A stretch of 7,152 bases of DNA from an uncultured Treponema sp. (GTDB lineage: Bacteria > Spirochaetota > Spirochaetia > Treponematales > Treponemataceae), in NCBI GenBank assembly GCA_947165795.1, contig CAMVBP010000104.1:1-7152 (forward strand), read 5' to 3'. Of the stretch, positions 1 to 6,274 are shown piece by piece. A program made the position numbers and the translations under genes. The notes under the pieces are model-generated. The model worked only from the letters and a program-made list of their open reading frames with translations. It made no database searches and was not told where the DNA came from. How positions within the stretch are numbered: the first letter of the stretch is position 1; each line of letters begins with the position of its first letter.

Positions 1-1316
1 AAATCTTTTACAGGAATTAAATCCTTCTTTTTATTTGTAAGAAGTTCCTCAAGCGGAGAAAGTTCAAGACCTTTATCTGTTCCGCCGGTCATAAAAATTA
101 CAGATTTACCAAAAGCCTGGCTTGCCGCAACAGCAGATTCAGGAACTGTAGCACAGGAATCATTATAAAACTTAAATTCAATTCCTTTTTTATTTTTCCA
201 GTTATGAAAATACTGAAGACGATGATCTATTCCCTGCCACTTTCCGCAAATTTCAACGCATTTTTCTGCACTCACGCCCATCAAATACATAACCATTGCC
301 GCATTTAAAACATTGGTTTTCATATGATCGCCGGGAACAGAAAGCTCTTTCATAATAATTTCGGGAGCGTCCATCTGCGGTAACAGGATTTTTCCTATGG
401 AAGAACCGTCGGCTTTATTTTCGAGCCAAACCCCATAATTTTTTTTACCCTGCCCTGCATTTTCATTTTCCAGTGAATGTCTGCCGTAACGCAAAACTGT
501 TGCCTTTGATTCAGACGCAAACAATTCTCCCCAGGATTCAATTCCTGAATGAATTGATTTATCGGGCTCGTGACCTTTTTCATCCGGCTCGGCATCGAAG
601 ATTGAATAATCGCCTTTTGTCTGGTCTGCATAAATCAGGCGCTTATCTGCAACATAATCTTCCATGTTTCCATACCAGTTCTGATGATCAGGAACAATTT
701 TTGTAATGATGGAAATATAAGGTTTTAAAACTCCCCTGCCCCGCAAATCTGCAAGCTGCCACGAAGAAAATTCAATTACAACAGGTGTGTCAGAAGAAAC
801 TTCATCAAAAAATGTAAGCGGACTTACCGTAATGTTTCCGCCAAGAAAAGTTTTAAATCCGGCTTCTTTTAAGCCGTAATAAATTGCACTGACTGTAGAA
901 GATTTTCCCTTGCTTCCTGTTACTGCAATAAGCGGGCAGTCTTTAAATCTTAAAAAAATGCTCAAATCTGTTTCTATAGCTTTTGCAGCAGCTAAATATT
1001 TATTTCCTTCAATTTTTACACCTGGATTTTTAATTACGCAGTCAGCATTTTCAAAATCTTCAATACGATGTTCACCAAGACGCCATGTAAGATGTGATAA
1101 ATCAAGGGATTTATCGGCTTTTATTTTATTTACAGTAGCTTCCAGCTGCTGTTCTGTTTTCATATCGGTAATAGTTACAAAAGCGCCCTTCTGCAAAAAA
1201 AATCTTACAGCGGCTTCTCCGCCACCGTTCAGGCCTAATCCCATAATTGTAACTTTTTTGTTTTTTATGTCTTCAACAGAGCTGAACGCACATTTTGGTG
1301 AATAAGAATATGGCAT
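1..1316 (-). CDS. murD: UDP-N-acetylmuramoylalanine--D-glutamate ligase MurD (C-terminus cut by window edge)
   Basis: This cytoplasmic ligase adds D-glutamate to UDP-MurNAc-L-alanine using ATP, the second amino-acid step of peptidoglycan precursor synthesis. I translated 438 codons from ATG at 1316; the frame is still open at position 1. An N-terminal nucleotide-binding fold (KVTIMGLGLNGGGEAA, about 21-36) precedes the Mur-ligase P-loop TGSKGKSS (133-140). The ELSSFQL-type motif appears as EFSSWQL (182-188). PDH (209-211) and K225 in VADKRLIY, the counterpart of the carbamylated lysine of E. coli MurD, follow. The C-terminal domain has HRLQYF (365-370), NDSCATVPES (385-394) and GGTDKGLEL (411-419). 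About 60-80 residues appear to be missing. GAGG at 1327-1324, 7 nt before the ATG, supports the start. Unusually, the DSKATN motif of E. coli reads DSCATV here. A tRNA terminator ends only about 20 nt upstream, so no clear own promoter is visible. Confidence 0.95.
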   Translation of the reverse strand, partial: MPYSYSPKCAFSSVEDIKNKKVTIMGLGLNGGGEAAVRFFLQKGAFVTITDMKTEQQLEATVNKIKADKSLDLSHLTWRLGEHRIEDFENADCVIKNPGVKIEGNKYLAAAKAIETDLSIFLRFKDCPLIAVTGSKGKSSTVSAIYYGLKEAGFKTFLGGNITVSPLTFFDEVSSDTPVVIEFSSWQLADLRGRGVLKPYISIITKIVPDHQNWYGNMEDYVADKRLIYADQTKGDYSIFDAEPDEKGHEPDKSIHSGIESWGELFASESKATVLRYGRHSLENENAGQGKKNYGVWLENKADGSSIGKILLPQMDAPEIIMKELSVPGDHMKTNVLNAAMVMYLMGVSAEKCVEICGKWQGIDHRLQYFHNWKNKKGIEFKFYNDSCATVPESAVAASQAFGKSVIFMTGGTDKGLELSPLEELLTNKKKDLIPVKD

Positions 1317-1335
1317 GATAGTACCTCACACACGT

Positions 1336-1371
1336 AAATAAAAAAAAATCTCCCTGCATTGCAAGGAGATT
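1336..1371 (-). terminator. Rho-independent terminator of tRNA-Leu
   Basis: Read on the minus strand, a perfect 7-bp stem AATCTCC/GGAGATT (1371-1365 with 1353-1347) encloses an 11-nt loop and is followed at once by nine T residues (1348-1340), then ATTT. It begins 4 nt after the last tRNA base. The stem and U-tract form a classic intrinsic terminator. It lies between the tRNA and murD, so it would also reduce read-through into murD. Confidence 0.85.
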
Positions 1372-1374
1372 CGT

Positions 1375-1460
1375 TGCCGGGAACCGGAATCGAACCGGCA
1401 CGCTGATTGCTCAGCACAGGATTTTAAGTCCTGGGCGTCTACCAGTTCCGCCATCCCGGC
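1375..1460 (-). tRNA. tRNA-Leu (anticodon UAA)
   Basis: The 86-nt gene folds as a class II tRNA. The acceptor stem is GCCGGGA (1460-1454) paired with TCCCGGC (1382-1376), followed by discriminator A at 1375. The anticodon stem CAGGA/TCCTG closes loop CTTAAAA, giving anticodon TAA, which reads UUA (and UUG by wobble) leucine codons. The long variable arm (CTGA/TCAG stem), typical of leucine tRNAs, and the T-loop GTTCGATTC are present. The terminal CCA is not encoded, so it must be added by nucleotidyltransferase. The gene sits between a carboxypeptidase gene and murD with its own promoter and terminator. Confidence 0.97.
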
Positions 1461-1470
1461 AAGTGAATAT

Positions 1471-1499
1471 ATAATAGTAAAAAACGGTTTTAGTTTCAA
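1471..1499 (-). promoter_or_regulatory. Sigma-70-type promoter for tRNA-Leu
   Basis: On the minus strand a -35 box TTGAAA (1499-1494, 5 of 6 to TTGACA) and a -10 box TATTAT (1476-1471, 5 of 6 to TATAAT) are separated by exactly 17 nt. Transcription would start near 1464, only a few bases before the mature 5' end of the tRNA. The -35 box overlaps the TGA stop codon (1498-1496) of the upstream carboxypeptidase gene. Confidence 0.7.
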
Positions 1500-2935
1500 G
1501 ACCTTTTAAGTTTCATTTTAAATGCTTTGCTTAACAATTTGTCTGACATAGTAGAAAGCGCATTTATTTTATTGAGTTTTCGGTCTGCAACAAGAGGAAT
1601 TTCCTGAAGCTTATAATTATCTATATAAAATGTTATTTTCCCGAGAACTTCGCCGCGTTCAACTTCGCCAAAAGTAAAATCCGGCAAATCCAGCTTTACT
1701 TTTACCGCATCCAGATTATCCTGACGATTTGAACCTACTGCAAATGGAACAGTAAGCGATTTTTCGCTATAAGCAGGTACAACCTTAAGCATTTTCTGAT
1801 CTGCGCCAAAAGCCTTTATATTATACGGATGAACTGTCATTTCCAGAGAATAATCAGCAAATGAAGAATGAGCCCATTCCATTAAAAGAGTTCCGTCGTG
1901 AACGCGGCCAGATTGTCCCTGTTCTGCATTTTTTCCTGGGCCTTTCATTGTTACACTTAAAAATCTTGTGCCGTTTCTGACTGTTGTAAGCGCAAGATTG
2001 TAGCCGCTTTCATCTATAAATCCAGTTTTAAGACCATCACAGCCGTCCAGTTTTCCAAGAAGCGGATTTGTATTTGTCTGAGTTATAGCCATTGTAATAT
2101 GACGCGGAATTCCCTTCGAAAAATCCTGAGCGGCAGGTTTGTCGCCGTCTGCAAGATTCTGCTTTTTAGGATAAGTAAAACTCAAAACAGAATGAAATCT
2201 ATGAAGTGAATCCGGATGCTTTTTTATATAATATGCGCAGAAAGCGGCCATTTCGCGGGCAGTTGTTGTATTTAATTCACTGTAGCCTGAGCTTTCTACA
2301 AAATGAGTATGAGTAAGTCCCAGAGACTGCGCAACTTCATTCATGCGGCTAACAAGATTTTCCATGCTTCCGCAAACCGAATATGCAAGCGCATAAGCTG
2401 CATCGTTTCCGGAACAGATTGAAAGTCCAAGAAGAAGTTCTTCAAGCGTTACCTTCTGCCCTTCTCCCAAAAACATTAATGAAGAATGTGGCGGCATGTT
2501 GCAGGCCCAGCATTCAGCAGGAAGCGGAATATAATCTTCGTACGAAATGCTTCCATTAGAAACTTCTTCTTCAATTACAAACATTGCAAAAAGCTTTGTC
2601 ATAGAAGCAGGCGGAATAACTTCGTCTGCGTTATTTTCATAAAGTACAAAACCGTTCGAAACATCAATTAATATTGAAGATTCTGCATAAACCTTCAGAT
2701 CAGGTTCAGAAACAAGATACGGAAGATTTTTTAAAAGGCCATAATTCTGCGGATACTGTTTTTTCAGCAATTCGTCCAGTTCAATCTGCTCTGTTGCAGA
2801 AAGCAGTGATGGAATTTGAATATCAGAAAATTGTTTTGCACGAATGCCTGTGAGCAGACAAAAAGAACCTGCGCAAAGTACAATAAAAGAGATGATTCCG
2901 ATTATGATTTTTTTAGATTTTATTTTTCCGCTCAT
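1496..2935 (-). CDS. D-alanyl-D-alanine carboxypeptidase (PBP5-type, peptidase S11)
   Basis: This membrane-bound penicillin-binding protein would remove the terminal D-Ala from peptidoglycan pentapeptides outside the cytoplasmic membrane, limiting cross-linking. From ATG 2935 it is 479 aa. A basic N-terminus and one hydrophobic segment (about 9-29) act as signal peptide or anchor. The three active-site motifs are in order and correctly spaced: SMTK (111-114, nucleophile S111), SGN (175-177) and KTG (303-305, within DGLKTGF). A beta-rich PBP5 C-terminal domain follows (about 365-455, with FTFGEVERGEVLGKI). The tail KLLSKAFKMKLKRS could be an amphipathic membrane-binding helix, as in PBP5. A TTG codon at 2953 in the same frame would add six residues but has no ribosome-binding site; ATG 2935 has GGGA 7 nt upstream and is preferred. 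The gene lies 33 nt after aroC and is probably co-transcribed with it. Which dac paralogue it is cannot be told. Confidence 0.93.
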   Translation of the reverse strand: MSGKIKSKKIIIGIISFIVLCAGSFCLLTGIRAKQFSDIQIPSLLSATEQIELDELLKKQYPQNYGLLKNLPYLVSEPDLKVYAESSILIDVSNGFVLYENNADEVIPPASMTKLFAMFVIEEEVSNGSISYEDYIPLPAECWACNMPPHSSLMFLGEGQKVTLEELLLGLSICSGNDAAYALAYSVCGSMENLVSRMNEVAQSLGLTHTHFVESSGYSELNTTTAREMAAFCAYYIKKHPDSLHRFHSVLSFTYPKKQNLADGDKPAAQDFSKGIPRHITMAITQTNTNPLLGKLDGCDGLKTGFIDESGYNLALTTVRNGTRFLSVTMKGPGKNAEQGQSGRVHDGTLLMEWAHSSFADYSLEMTVHPYNIKAFGADQKMLKVVPAYSEKSLTVPFAVGSNRQDNLDAVKVKLDLPDFTFGEVERGEVLGKITFYIDNYKLQEIPLVADRKLNKINALSTMSDKLLSKAFKMKLKRS

Positions 2936-2968
2936 TTTTATGTCCCAAAACAATAAAGTCTTTTTTGA

Positions 2969-4078
2969 TTAATTAAACAAAACGCTCTGATTTCTAAGAT
3001 ACAAATCTGCAAGAACAATTGCCGTCATTGCTTCTACAACAGGCACAATTCTTGGACAAAGACAAACATCATGACGGCCTTTAATCTGAAGTTCTGCATT
3101 TTCGTATGAATTATTTTCGCCGCGCGAAACTGTATTCTGAGGTTTAAAAATACTTGGAACAGGTTTTACGGCAATTCTAAAAACAATTTTGTTTCCGTTA
3201 CTTATTCCGCCCAAAACTCCGCCGCTGTGATTTGATGAAAATTCTGCACGGCCATTTTTTTCGTACATTGAATCGTTGTTTGAACTTCCAAAAGAATCTG
3301 CAGCAGCAAAACCGTCGCCAATTTCAAAGCCTTTTACAGCTCCAATAGAAAGCATTGCCTTTGCAAGTTCTGCATCGAGCTTGTCGAAAACAGGTTCACC
3401 AAGACCAACAGGACAGCCTTCCACAACGCATTCAATAATTCCGCCCGCAGAATCGCCAGCCTTTCTGATTTCTTCAATTTTCTGATTCATTAATTCTGCA
3501 ATCTGATTATTCGGGCAGCGCAAATTATTCTGCTCGATTTGCGAAAAATCATAGGAATCGGCCGGAACCTGAATTCCTGCAGCTTTTATTGTATATGCGG
3601 TAATTTTAATTCCCTTTGTTTCCAAAAACTGATTCGCAATTGAACCGGCTGCAACACGCGCAAGAGTTTCGCGACCGCTTGAACGGCCGCCCCCGCGGTA
3701 ATCACGGTTTCCGCCGTATTTAAAATCGTAAGTGTAATCTGCATGACCAGGTCTGAACGTATTTACAAGATTGCCGTAATCAGAAGAATGCTGCGAAGTA
3801 TTTCGTACCTCAATTGCAATTGGAGTTCCGGTTGCCTTACCTTCGAATATTCCGGAAAGAACTTCGGCTTTGTCGCTTTCGGTTCGTGCAGTTACGCTTG
3901 CATTTAATTTTCCGTCTGCACCAACGCCAGGACGCCGGCGATCAAGTGCTTTCTGAAGCTTTTCAAGAGAAATTGGAAGCCCTGCAGGACAACCGTCAAC
4001 AATGCAGCCAAGCGCTTCGCCATGACTTTCGCCAAATGTAGTAACTTTAAATAATGAACCGAATGTATTTCCAGACAT
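2969..4078 (-). CDS. aroC: Chorismate synthase
   Basis: AroC is the last enzyme of the shikimate pathway. It eliminates phosphate from 5-enolpyruvylshikimate-3-phosphate to give chorismate and needs reduced FMN. The 369-aa length is normal for the family. All three family signatures are present: FGESHG near the N-terminus (15-20), the RPGHADYTYDFKYG and GGGRSSGRET block (109-138), and RHDVCLCPRIVPVVEAM (335-351). H19 and H112 match the conserved active-site histidines. The usual SSARET reads SSGRET. The SGNTFG start is the family's typical N-terminus, which fixes ATG 4078. No clear Shine-Dalgarno sequence precedes it; the upstream 50 nt are very AT-rich and hold the likely promoter, but no convincing -35/-10 pair could be chosen. 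The gene is first in a probable two-gene unit with the carboxypeptidase. Its presence implies de novo aromatic synthesis, unlike the host-dependent T. pallidum. Confidence 0.97.
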   Translation of the reverse strand: MSGNTFGSLFKVTTFGESHGEALGCIVDGCPAGLPISLEKLQKALDRRRPGVGADGKLNASVTARTESDKAEVLSGIFEGKATGTPIAIEVRNTSQHSSDYGNLVNTFRPGHADYTYDFKYGGNRDYRGGGRSSGRETLARVAAGSIANQFLETKGIKITAYTIKAAGIQVPADSYDFSQIEQNNLRCPNNQIAELMNQKIEEIRKAGDSAGGIIECVVEGCPVGLGEPVFDKLDAELAKAMLSIGAVKGFEIGDGFAAADSFGSSNNDSMYEKNGRAEFSSNHSGGVLGGISNGNKIVFRIAVKPVPSIFKPQNTVSRGENNSYENAELQIKGRHDVCLCPRIVPVVEAMTAIVLADLYLRNQSVLFN

Positions 4079-4130
4079 ACAGTCATTTTATATAAAACAA
4101 TAAAAAAATTCCACTACATCAAAATTTTAA

Positions 4131-4196
4131 GGGCGCATTTTTGCTGCGCAAAAACCAGGCTTTCCGCCAGACGCAACTCTGCGCTTGTTCATAGCT
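4131..4196. other. GC-rich hairpin island A, upstream of aroC
   Basis: In the AT-rich divergent region this segment is clearly GC-richer. It contains two hairpins with similar stems: GCGCA (4133-4137) with TGCGC (4145-4149), loop of 7 nt, and CGCA/TGCG around ACTC within the ACGCAACTCTGCGC stretch at about 4173-4186. No open reading frame with a ribosome-binding site is visible. Neither strand shows a U-tract directly after a stem, so it is not an obvious intrinsic terminator. Its role is unknown; it may be part of an intergenic repeat or a leader for aroC. Confidence 0.4.
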
Positions 4197-4217
4197 TTTA
4201 TATATATTGATAAATCA

Positions 4218-4246
4218 TTGTATAAAATAGAAAAAAAATGTATATT
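4218..4246 (+). promoter_or_regulatory. gpmA: Candidate sigma-70-type promoter for gpmA
   Basis: A -10-like box TATATT (4241-4246, 5 of 6 to consensus) lies 17 nt after TTGTAT (4218-4223), which matches only the TTG of the -35 consensus. Transcription from about 4253 would give a roughly 120-nt leader that contains the whole GC-rich island at 4251-4343. The region is so AT-rich that other -10 matches exist (for example TATAAA at 4221-4226), so this is a best guess. Confidence 0.4.
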
Positions 4247-4250
4247 TTTA

Positions 4251-4343
4251 ACCGTGTGAGGGCATGGAGCACCGCCGAAGGCGTTCTTTAGAATGAGCGC
4301 CAGCGAAGTGCGGAACGCCCGACCCGCTTGCGGGGCACACCCG
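4251..4343. other. GC-rich structured island B in the likely gpmA leader
   Basis: This sharply bounded GC-rich block sits between AT-rich DNA on both sides. Complementary segments seen by eye: GTGTG (4254-4258) with CACAC (4336-4340) near the ends; CGCC-GAA-GGCG (4273-4283); GGCGTTC (4280-4286) with GAGCGCC (4295-4301, one G-U pair) or, exclusively, with GAACGCC (4313-4319); and CCCG-CTTG-CGGG (4323-4334). It ends about 18 nt before the gpmA ribosome-binding site. It matches no riboswitch class I recognise. It could be a regulatory leader or a copy of a dispersed intergenic palindromic repeat. Confidence 0.45.
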
Positions 4344-4371
4344 AATACTAATTTTTTTATAGAGGATTTTT

Positions 4372-5121
4372 ATGAAGAAACTTGTTGTTATCCGTCATGG
4401 AGAAAGCGAATTTAACAAGCTTAATCAGTTCTGTGGATGGCAGGATCCTGATTTGAGCGAAAAAGGTCATTCAGAAGCAAAAGAAGCTGGAAAACTTTTG
4501 AAGGCTGAAGGTTATGATTTTGATATTGCATATACTTCATATTTAAAACGCGCTATTCACACTTTGCAGCACATTCTTGATGAAATGGACAGAGTTTGGC
4601 TTCCAACTATTAAAACTTGGAAACTTAACGAACGCCATTACGGTGGTCTTGAATGTCTTAACAAGTCTGAGACTGCAGAAAAATACGGTGAAGATCAGGT
4701 AAAAATCTGGCGCCGTTCTTTTGATATTAAACCTCCTGTATTGGAAGATTCTGATCCACGTTCAGCAAAGAACAAGGCTATGTTCCGCGATGTTGATCCA
4801 AGCCTTATTCCACAGCATGAATCTTTGGAAACAACTATTGCACGTGCAGTTCCATACTGGGAAAGCGAAATTAAACCTCAGGTTCTCGCTGGAAAACGTG
4901 TAATTATTGCAGCTCACGGAAACTCTCTCCGCGCTCTTTACAAATACTTCCTTAACATTTCAAATGAAGAAATCCTTGGAATCAATATTCCAACTGGTGT
5001 TCCTTTAGTATTTGAATTTAATGACGATCTTTCTAAGGTTGAAAAATACTACTACCTTGGCGACCAGGAAGCTTTGAAGGCTAAGATGGAAGCTGTTGCT
5101 AACCAGGGAAAGAAGGCATAA
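4372..5121 (+). CDS. gpmA: 2,3-bisphosphoglycerate-dependent phosphoglycerate mutase
   Basis: This cytoplasmic glycolytic enzyme interconverts 3-phosphoglycerate and 2-phosphoglycerate through a phosphohistidine, primed by 2,3-bisphosphoglycerate. The protein is 249 aa, the normal bacterial dPGM size. The N-terminal RHGES (8-12) carries the phosphorylated H9. R60 (in SYLKRA), E87 (in [10 protein letters not shown]) and H182 (in [10 protein letters not shown]) are the other catalytic positions of the histidine phosphatase superfamily. The [15 protein letters not shown] stretch (104-118) and the long [10 protein letters not shown] insertion are dPGM-specific and argue against cobalamin phosphatase-like relatives. 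AGAGGA at 4361-4366, 5 nt before ATG, is a strong ribosome-binding site. The gene diverges from aroC and has a GC-rich structured island in its likely leader. No U-tract terminator follows the stop codon. Confidence 0.97.
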   Translation: MKKLVVIRHGESEFNKLNQFCGWQDPDLSEKGHSEAKEAGKLLKAEGYDFDIAYTSYLKRAIHTLQHILDEMDRVWLPTIKTWKLNERHYGGLECLNKSETAEKYGEDQVKIWRRSFDIKPPVLEDSDPRSAKNKAMFRDVDPSLIPQHESLETTIARAVPYWESEIKPQVLAGKRVIIAAHGNSLRALYKYFLNISNEEILGINIPTGVPLVFEFNDDLSKVEKYYYLGDQEALKAKMEAVANQGKKA

Positions 5122-5131
5122 GCCAAAAACT

Positions 5132-5158
5132 TTGCTGCTGTCTGAAACGGCATACAAT
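5132..5158 (+). promoter_or_regulatory. Weak candidate promoter for the nuclease gene
   Basis: TACAAT (5153-5158, 5 of 6 to the -10 consensus) is preceded by TTGCTG (5132-5137, TTG match only) at the short spacing of 15 nt. It lies in the 136-nt gap after gpmA and would start transcription inside the following hairpin. The alternative is that the nuclease is read from the gpmA promoter. Confidence 0.25.
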
Positions 5159-5249
5159 TTTACACGACTGCACGCGCGGCCGTGTAAATTACGCTCACAC
5201 CGACAGCTTCGCTGCGGGATAACGCATAGCAAGCCTGCTTCGTGGCTTG
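5159..5249. other. GC-rich hairpin island C between gpmA and the nuclease
   Basis: Three successive inverted repeats are visible: TTTACACG (5159-5166) with CGTGTAAA (5181-5188), loop of 14 nt; CAGC-TTC-GCTG (5204-5214); and CAAGCC (5230-5235) with GGCTTG (5244-5249), loop of 8 nt. None is followed by a U-tract. The last stem ends at the weak GGA ribosome-binding site of the nuclease gene, so its folding could limit translation. The reverse strand shares the short strings CAGCGAAG and GTGTGAG with island B. The nuclease frame happens to run through it without a stop, but the encoded residues look non-native. Confidence 0.4.
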
Positions 5250-5257
5250 GATATAAA

Positions 5258-6274
5258 TTGAAAAAATTTAATTTTTTTACAATAAAAGTCTTGTGCTTTA
5301 TTATAAGTGCAGGACTTATTTTTTATAGTAATAATTCCTCTTGCTATGCGCAGAAAGCTAATGACGCCATTGGCACTGATATTTCCGAAAGTAATTTATA
5401 TCCGGAAAATTCTCCGCTTTATTTTGGAAATCCTTCTGATGCGGTTTTTGACATACAGTCCGGCGATAACTTTCTTATGGAACGGCCTCAGTTTACGCTT
5501 TCCTACAATAATTCAAAACTGATTCCCAACTGGGTTGCATGGCATTTGTGTACAAAAGATTTAGGAGATTCTGACCGTTCCAATAAATTTCGTGCCGATT
5601 CTGATTTGCCAGACGAATGGTATGCGGTAAATAAAAACGATTACAAATATACGATTTATGGTTTTGACAGAGGGCATTTATGTCCTTCCGCAGACAGAAC
5701 TGCAAATGCCGAAGATAATTCAATTACATTTTTAATGACGAACATGGTTCCGCAGGCGCCCGATAATAACAGAATTGTTTGGGTTGCGCTTGAAAAATAT
5801 GAACGTGAACTTGCAGCTCAGGGATATGAACTATACATTTTTGCTGGCCCGCTTGGCGAAGGTGGAACAGGCGACAAAGGATTTTTTACTTCAATTCCAA
5901 TAAGCAGTTCTGCGGCCGGAAAGAAAGCGGCGGCGGGAACGAATTCCGGCGCGGCAATGCATTCTGACGCGGCGGCGACTGGTTCTGCGGCCGGCAAATC
6001 AAATCCCAAAATTTCTGTTCCGGCTTTTACGTGGAAAATCATTCTTGCAATTCCCGAAGGCGAAAATGATTTTGAGCGGATTGATGAAAATACAACTGTA
6101 ATTGCCGTGTGCATTCCAAACGAAAATGGATGCGAAAAAAATAAAACTTGGCAAGATTATATTTGTACTGTAGACTACTTGGAAGAAGTTTGCGGATATA
6201 ATTTCTTTGAGCTTCTTGATGATAATATTGAAGATTATCTTGAATCAAAATTATGGGAAAATGAAAATGACTGA
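5258..6274 (+). CDS. Secreted DNA/RNA non-specific endonuclease (NUC1 family) with a low-complexity insertion
   Basis: The product is a Serratia-nuclease-type, metal-dependent enzyme cutting both DNA and RNA, probably outside the cytoplasmic membrane for nutrient scavenging. From TTG 5258 it is 338 aa. KK plus a hydrophobic core (about 5-23) ends in CYA before Q32, a plausible signal peptidase I site. The nuclease motif DRGH (137-140) holds the general base H140. N162 in TNMVPQ, N171 (metal-binding Asn) and E179 in WVALE match Serratia N110, N119 and E127. IFAGPLGEGGTG and ISVPAFTWKII are further family blocks. Between them residues about 216-249 form an Ala/Gly/Ser-rich insertion coded by GC-rich DNA. 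The open frame continues upstream to 5096 inside gpmA, but that part is basic and lacks a signal peptide, so TTG 5258 is chosen; GGA at 5249-5251 is a weak ribosome-binding site. The gene overlaps the next one by 8 nt. Confidence 0.88.
   Translation: MKKFNFFTIKVLCFIISAGLIFYSNNSSCYAQKANDAIGTDISESNLYPENSPLYFGNPSDAVFDIQSGDNFLMERPQFTLSYNNSKLIPNWVAWHLCTKDLGDSDRSNKFRADSDLPDEWYAVNKNDYKYTIYGFDRGHLCPSADRTANAEDNSITFLMTNMVPQAPDNNRIVWVALEKYERELAAQGYELYIFAGPLGEGGTGDKGFFTSIPISSSAAGKKAAAGTNSGAAMHSDAAATGSAAGKSNPKISVPAFTWKIILAIPEGENDFERIDENTTVIAVCIPNENGCEKNKTWQDYICTVDYLEEVCGYNFFELLDDNIEDYLESKLWENEND
5903..6004 (+). repeat. GC-rich low-complexity insertion with a 13-nt direct repeat inside the nuclease gene
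   Basis: The 13-mer GTTCTGCGGCCGG occurs at 5907-5919 and again at 5982-5994, exactly 75 nt (25 codons) apart and in the same reading frame, encoding SAAGK both times. The DNA between is rich in GCG/GGC, unlike the AT-rich flanks, and codes for a run of Ala, Gly, Ser, Lys and Thr. This fits expansion of a surface loop by slippage or in-frame duplication. Confidence 0.6.

Noticed and set aside
910..1305. 131-codon open frame on the plus strand
   Set aside because: It lies fully opposite murD, whose motifs are unmistakable; its composition is that of an antisense shadow and it has no ribosome-binding site.
2936..2953. TTG start six codons earlier for the carboxypeptidase
   Set aside because: There is no ribosome-binding site before it, whereas ATG 2935 has GGGA at 7 nt spacing and gives a normal signal-peptide N-terminus.
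4079..4130. Defined promoter for aroC
   Set aside because: Several TATA-like strings exist on the minus strand (for example TATATA next to the start), but none has a -35 match at 16-18 nt; TTGATG is about 22 nt away.
5159..5188. Intrinsic terminator for gpmA
   Set aside because: The 8-bp stem is real but is followed by ATTACGC rather than a U-tract, so termination cannot be claimed.
5159..5249. Integron attC site or tRNA-like element between gpmA and the nuclease
   Set aside because: Some treponemes carry integrons, so this was considered, but the conserved GTTRRRY/RYYYAAC core pair is not present in the right arrangement and no cloverleaf forms.
5096..5257. Upstream extension of the nuclease frame to a TTG inside gpmA
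   Set aside because: The added residues are basic and have no family resemblance, they run through a hairpin island, and they would bury the clear signal peptide that begins at TTG 5258.
5818..6114. 98-codon minus-strand frame opposite the nuclease
   Set aside because: It is open mainly because the GC-rich insertion lacks stop codons on both strands; it contains no recognisable domain.
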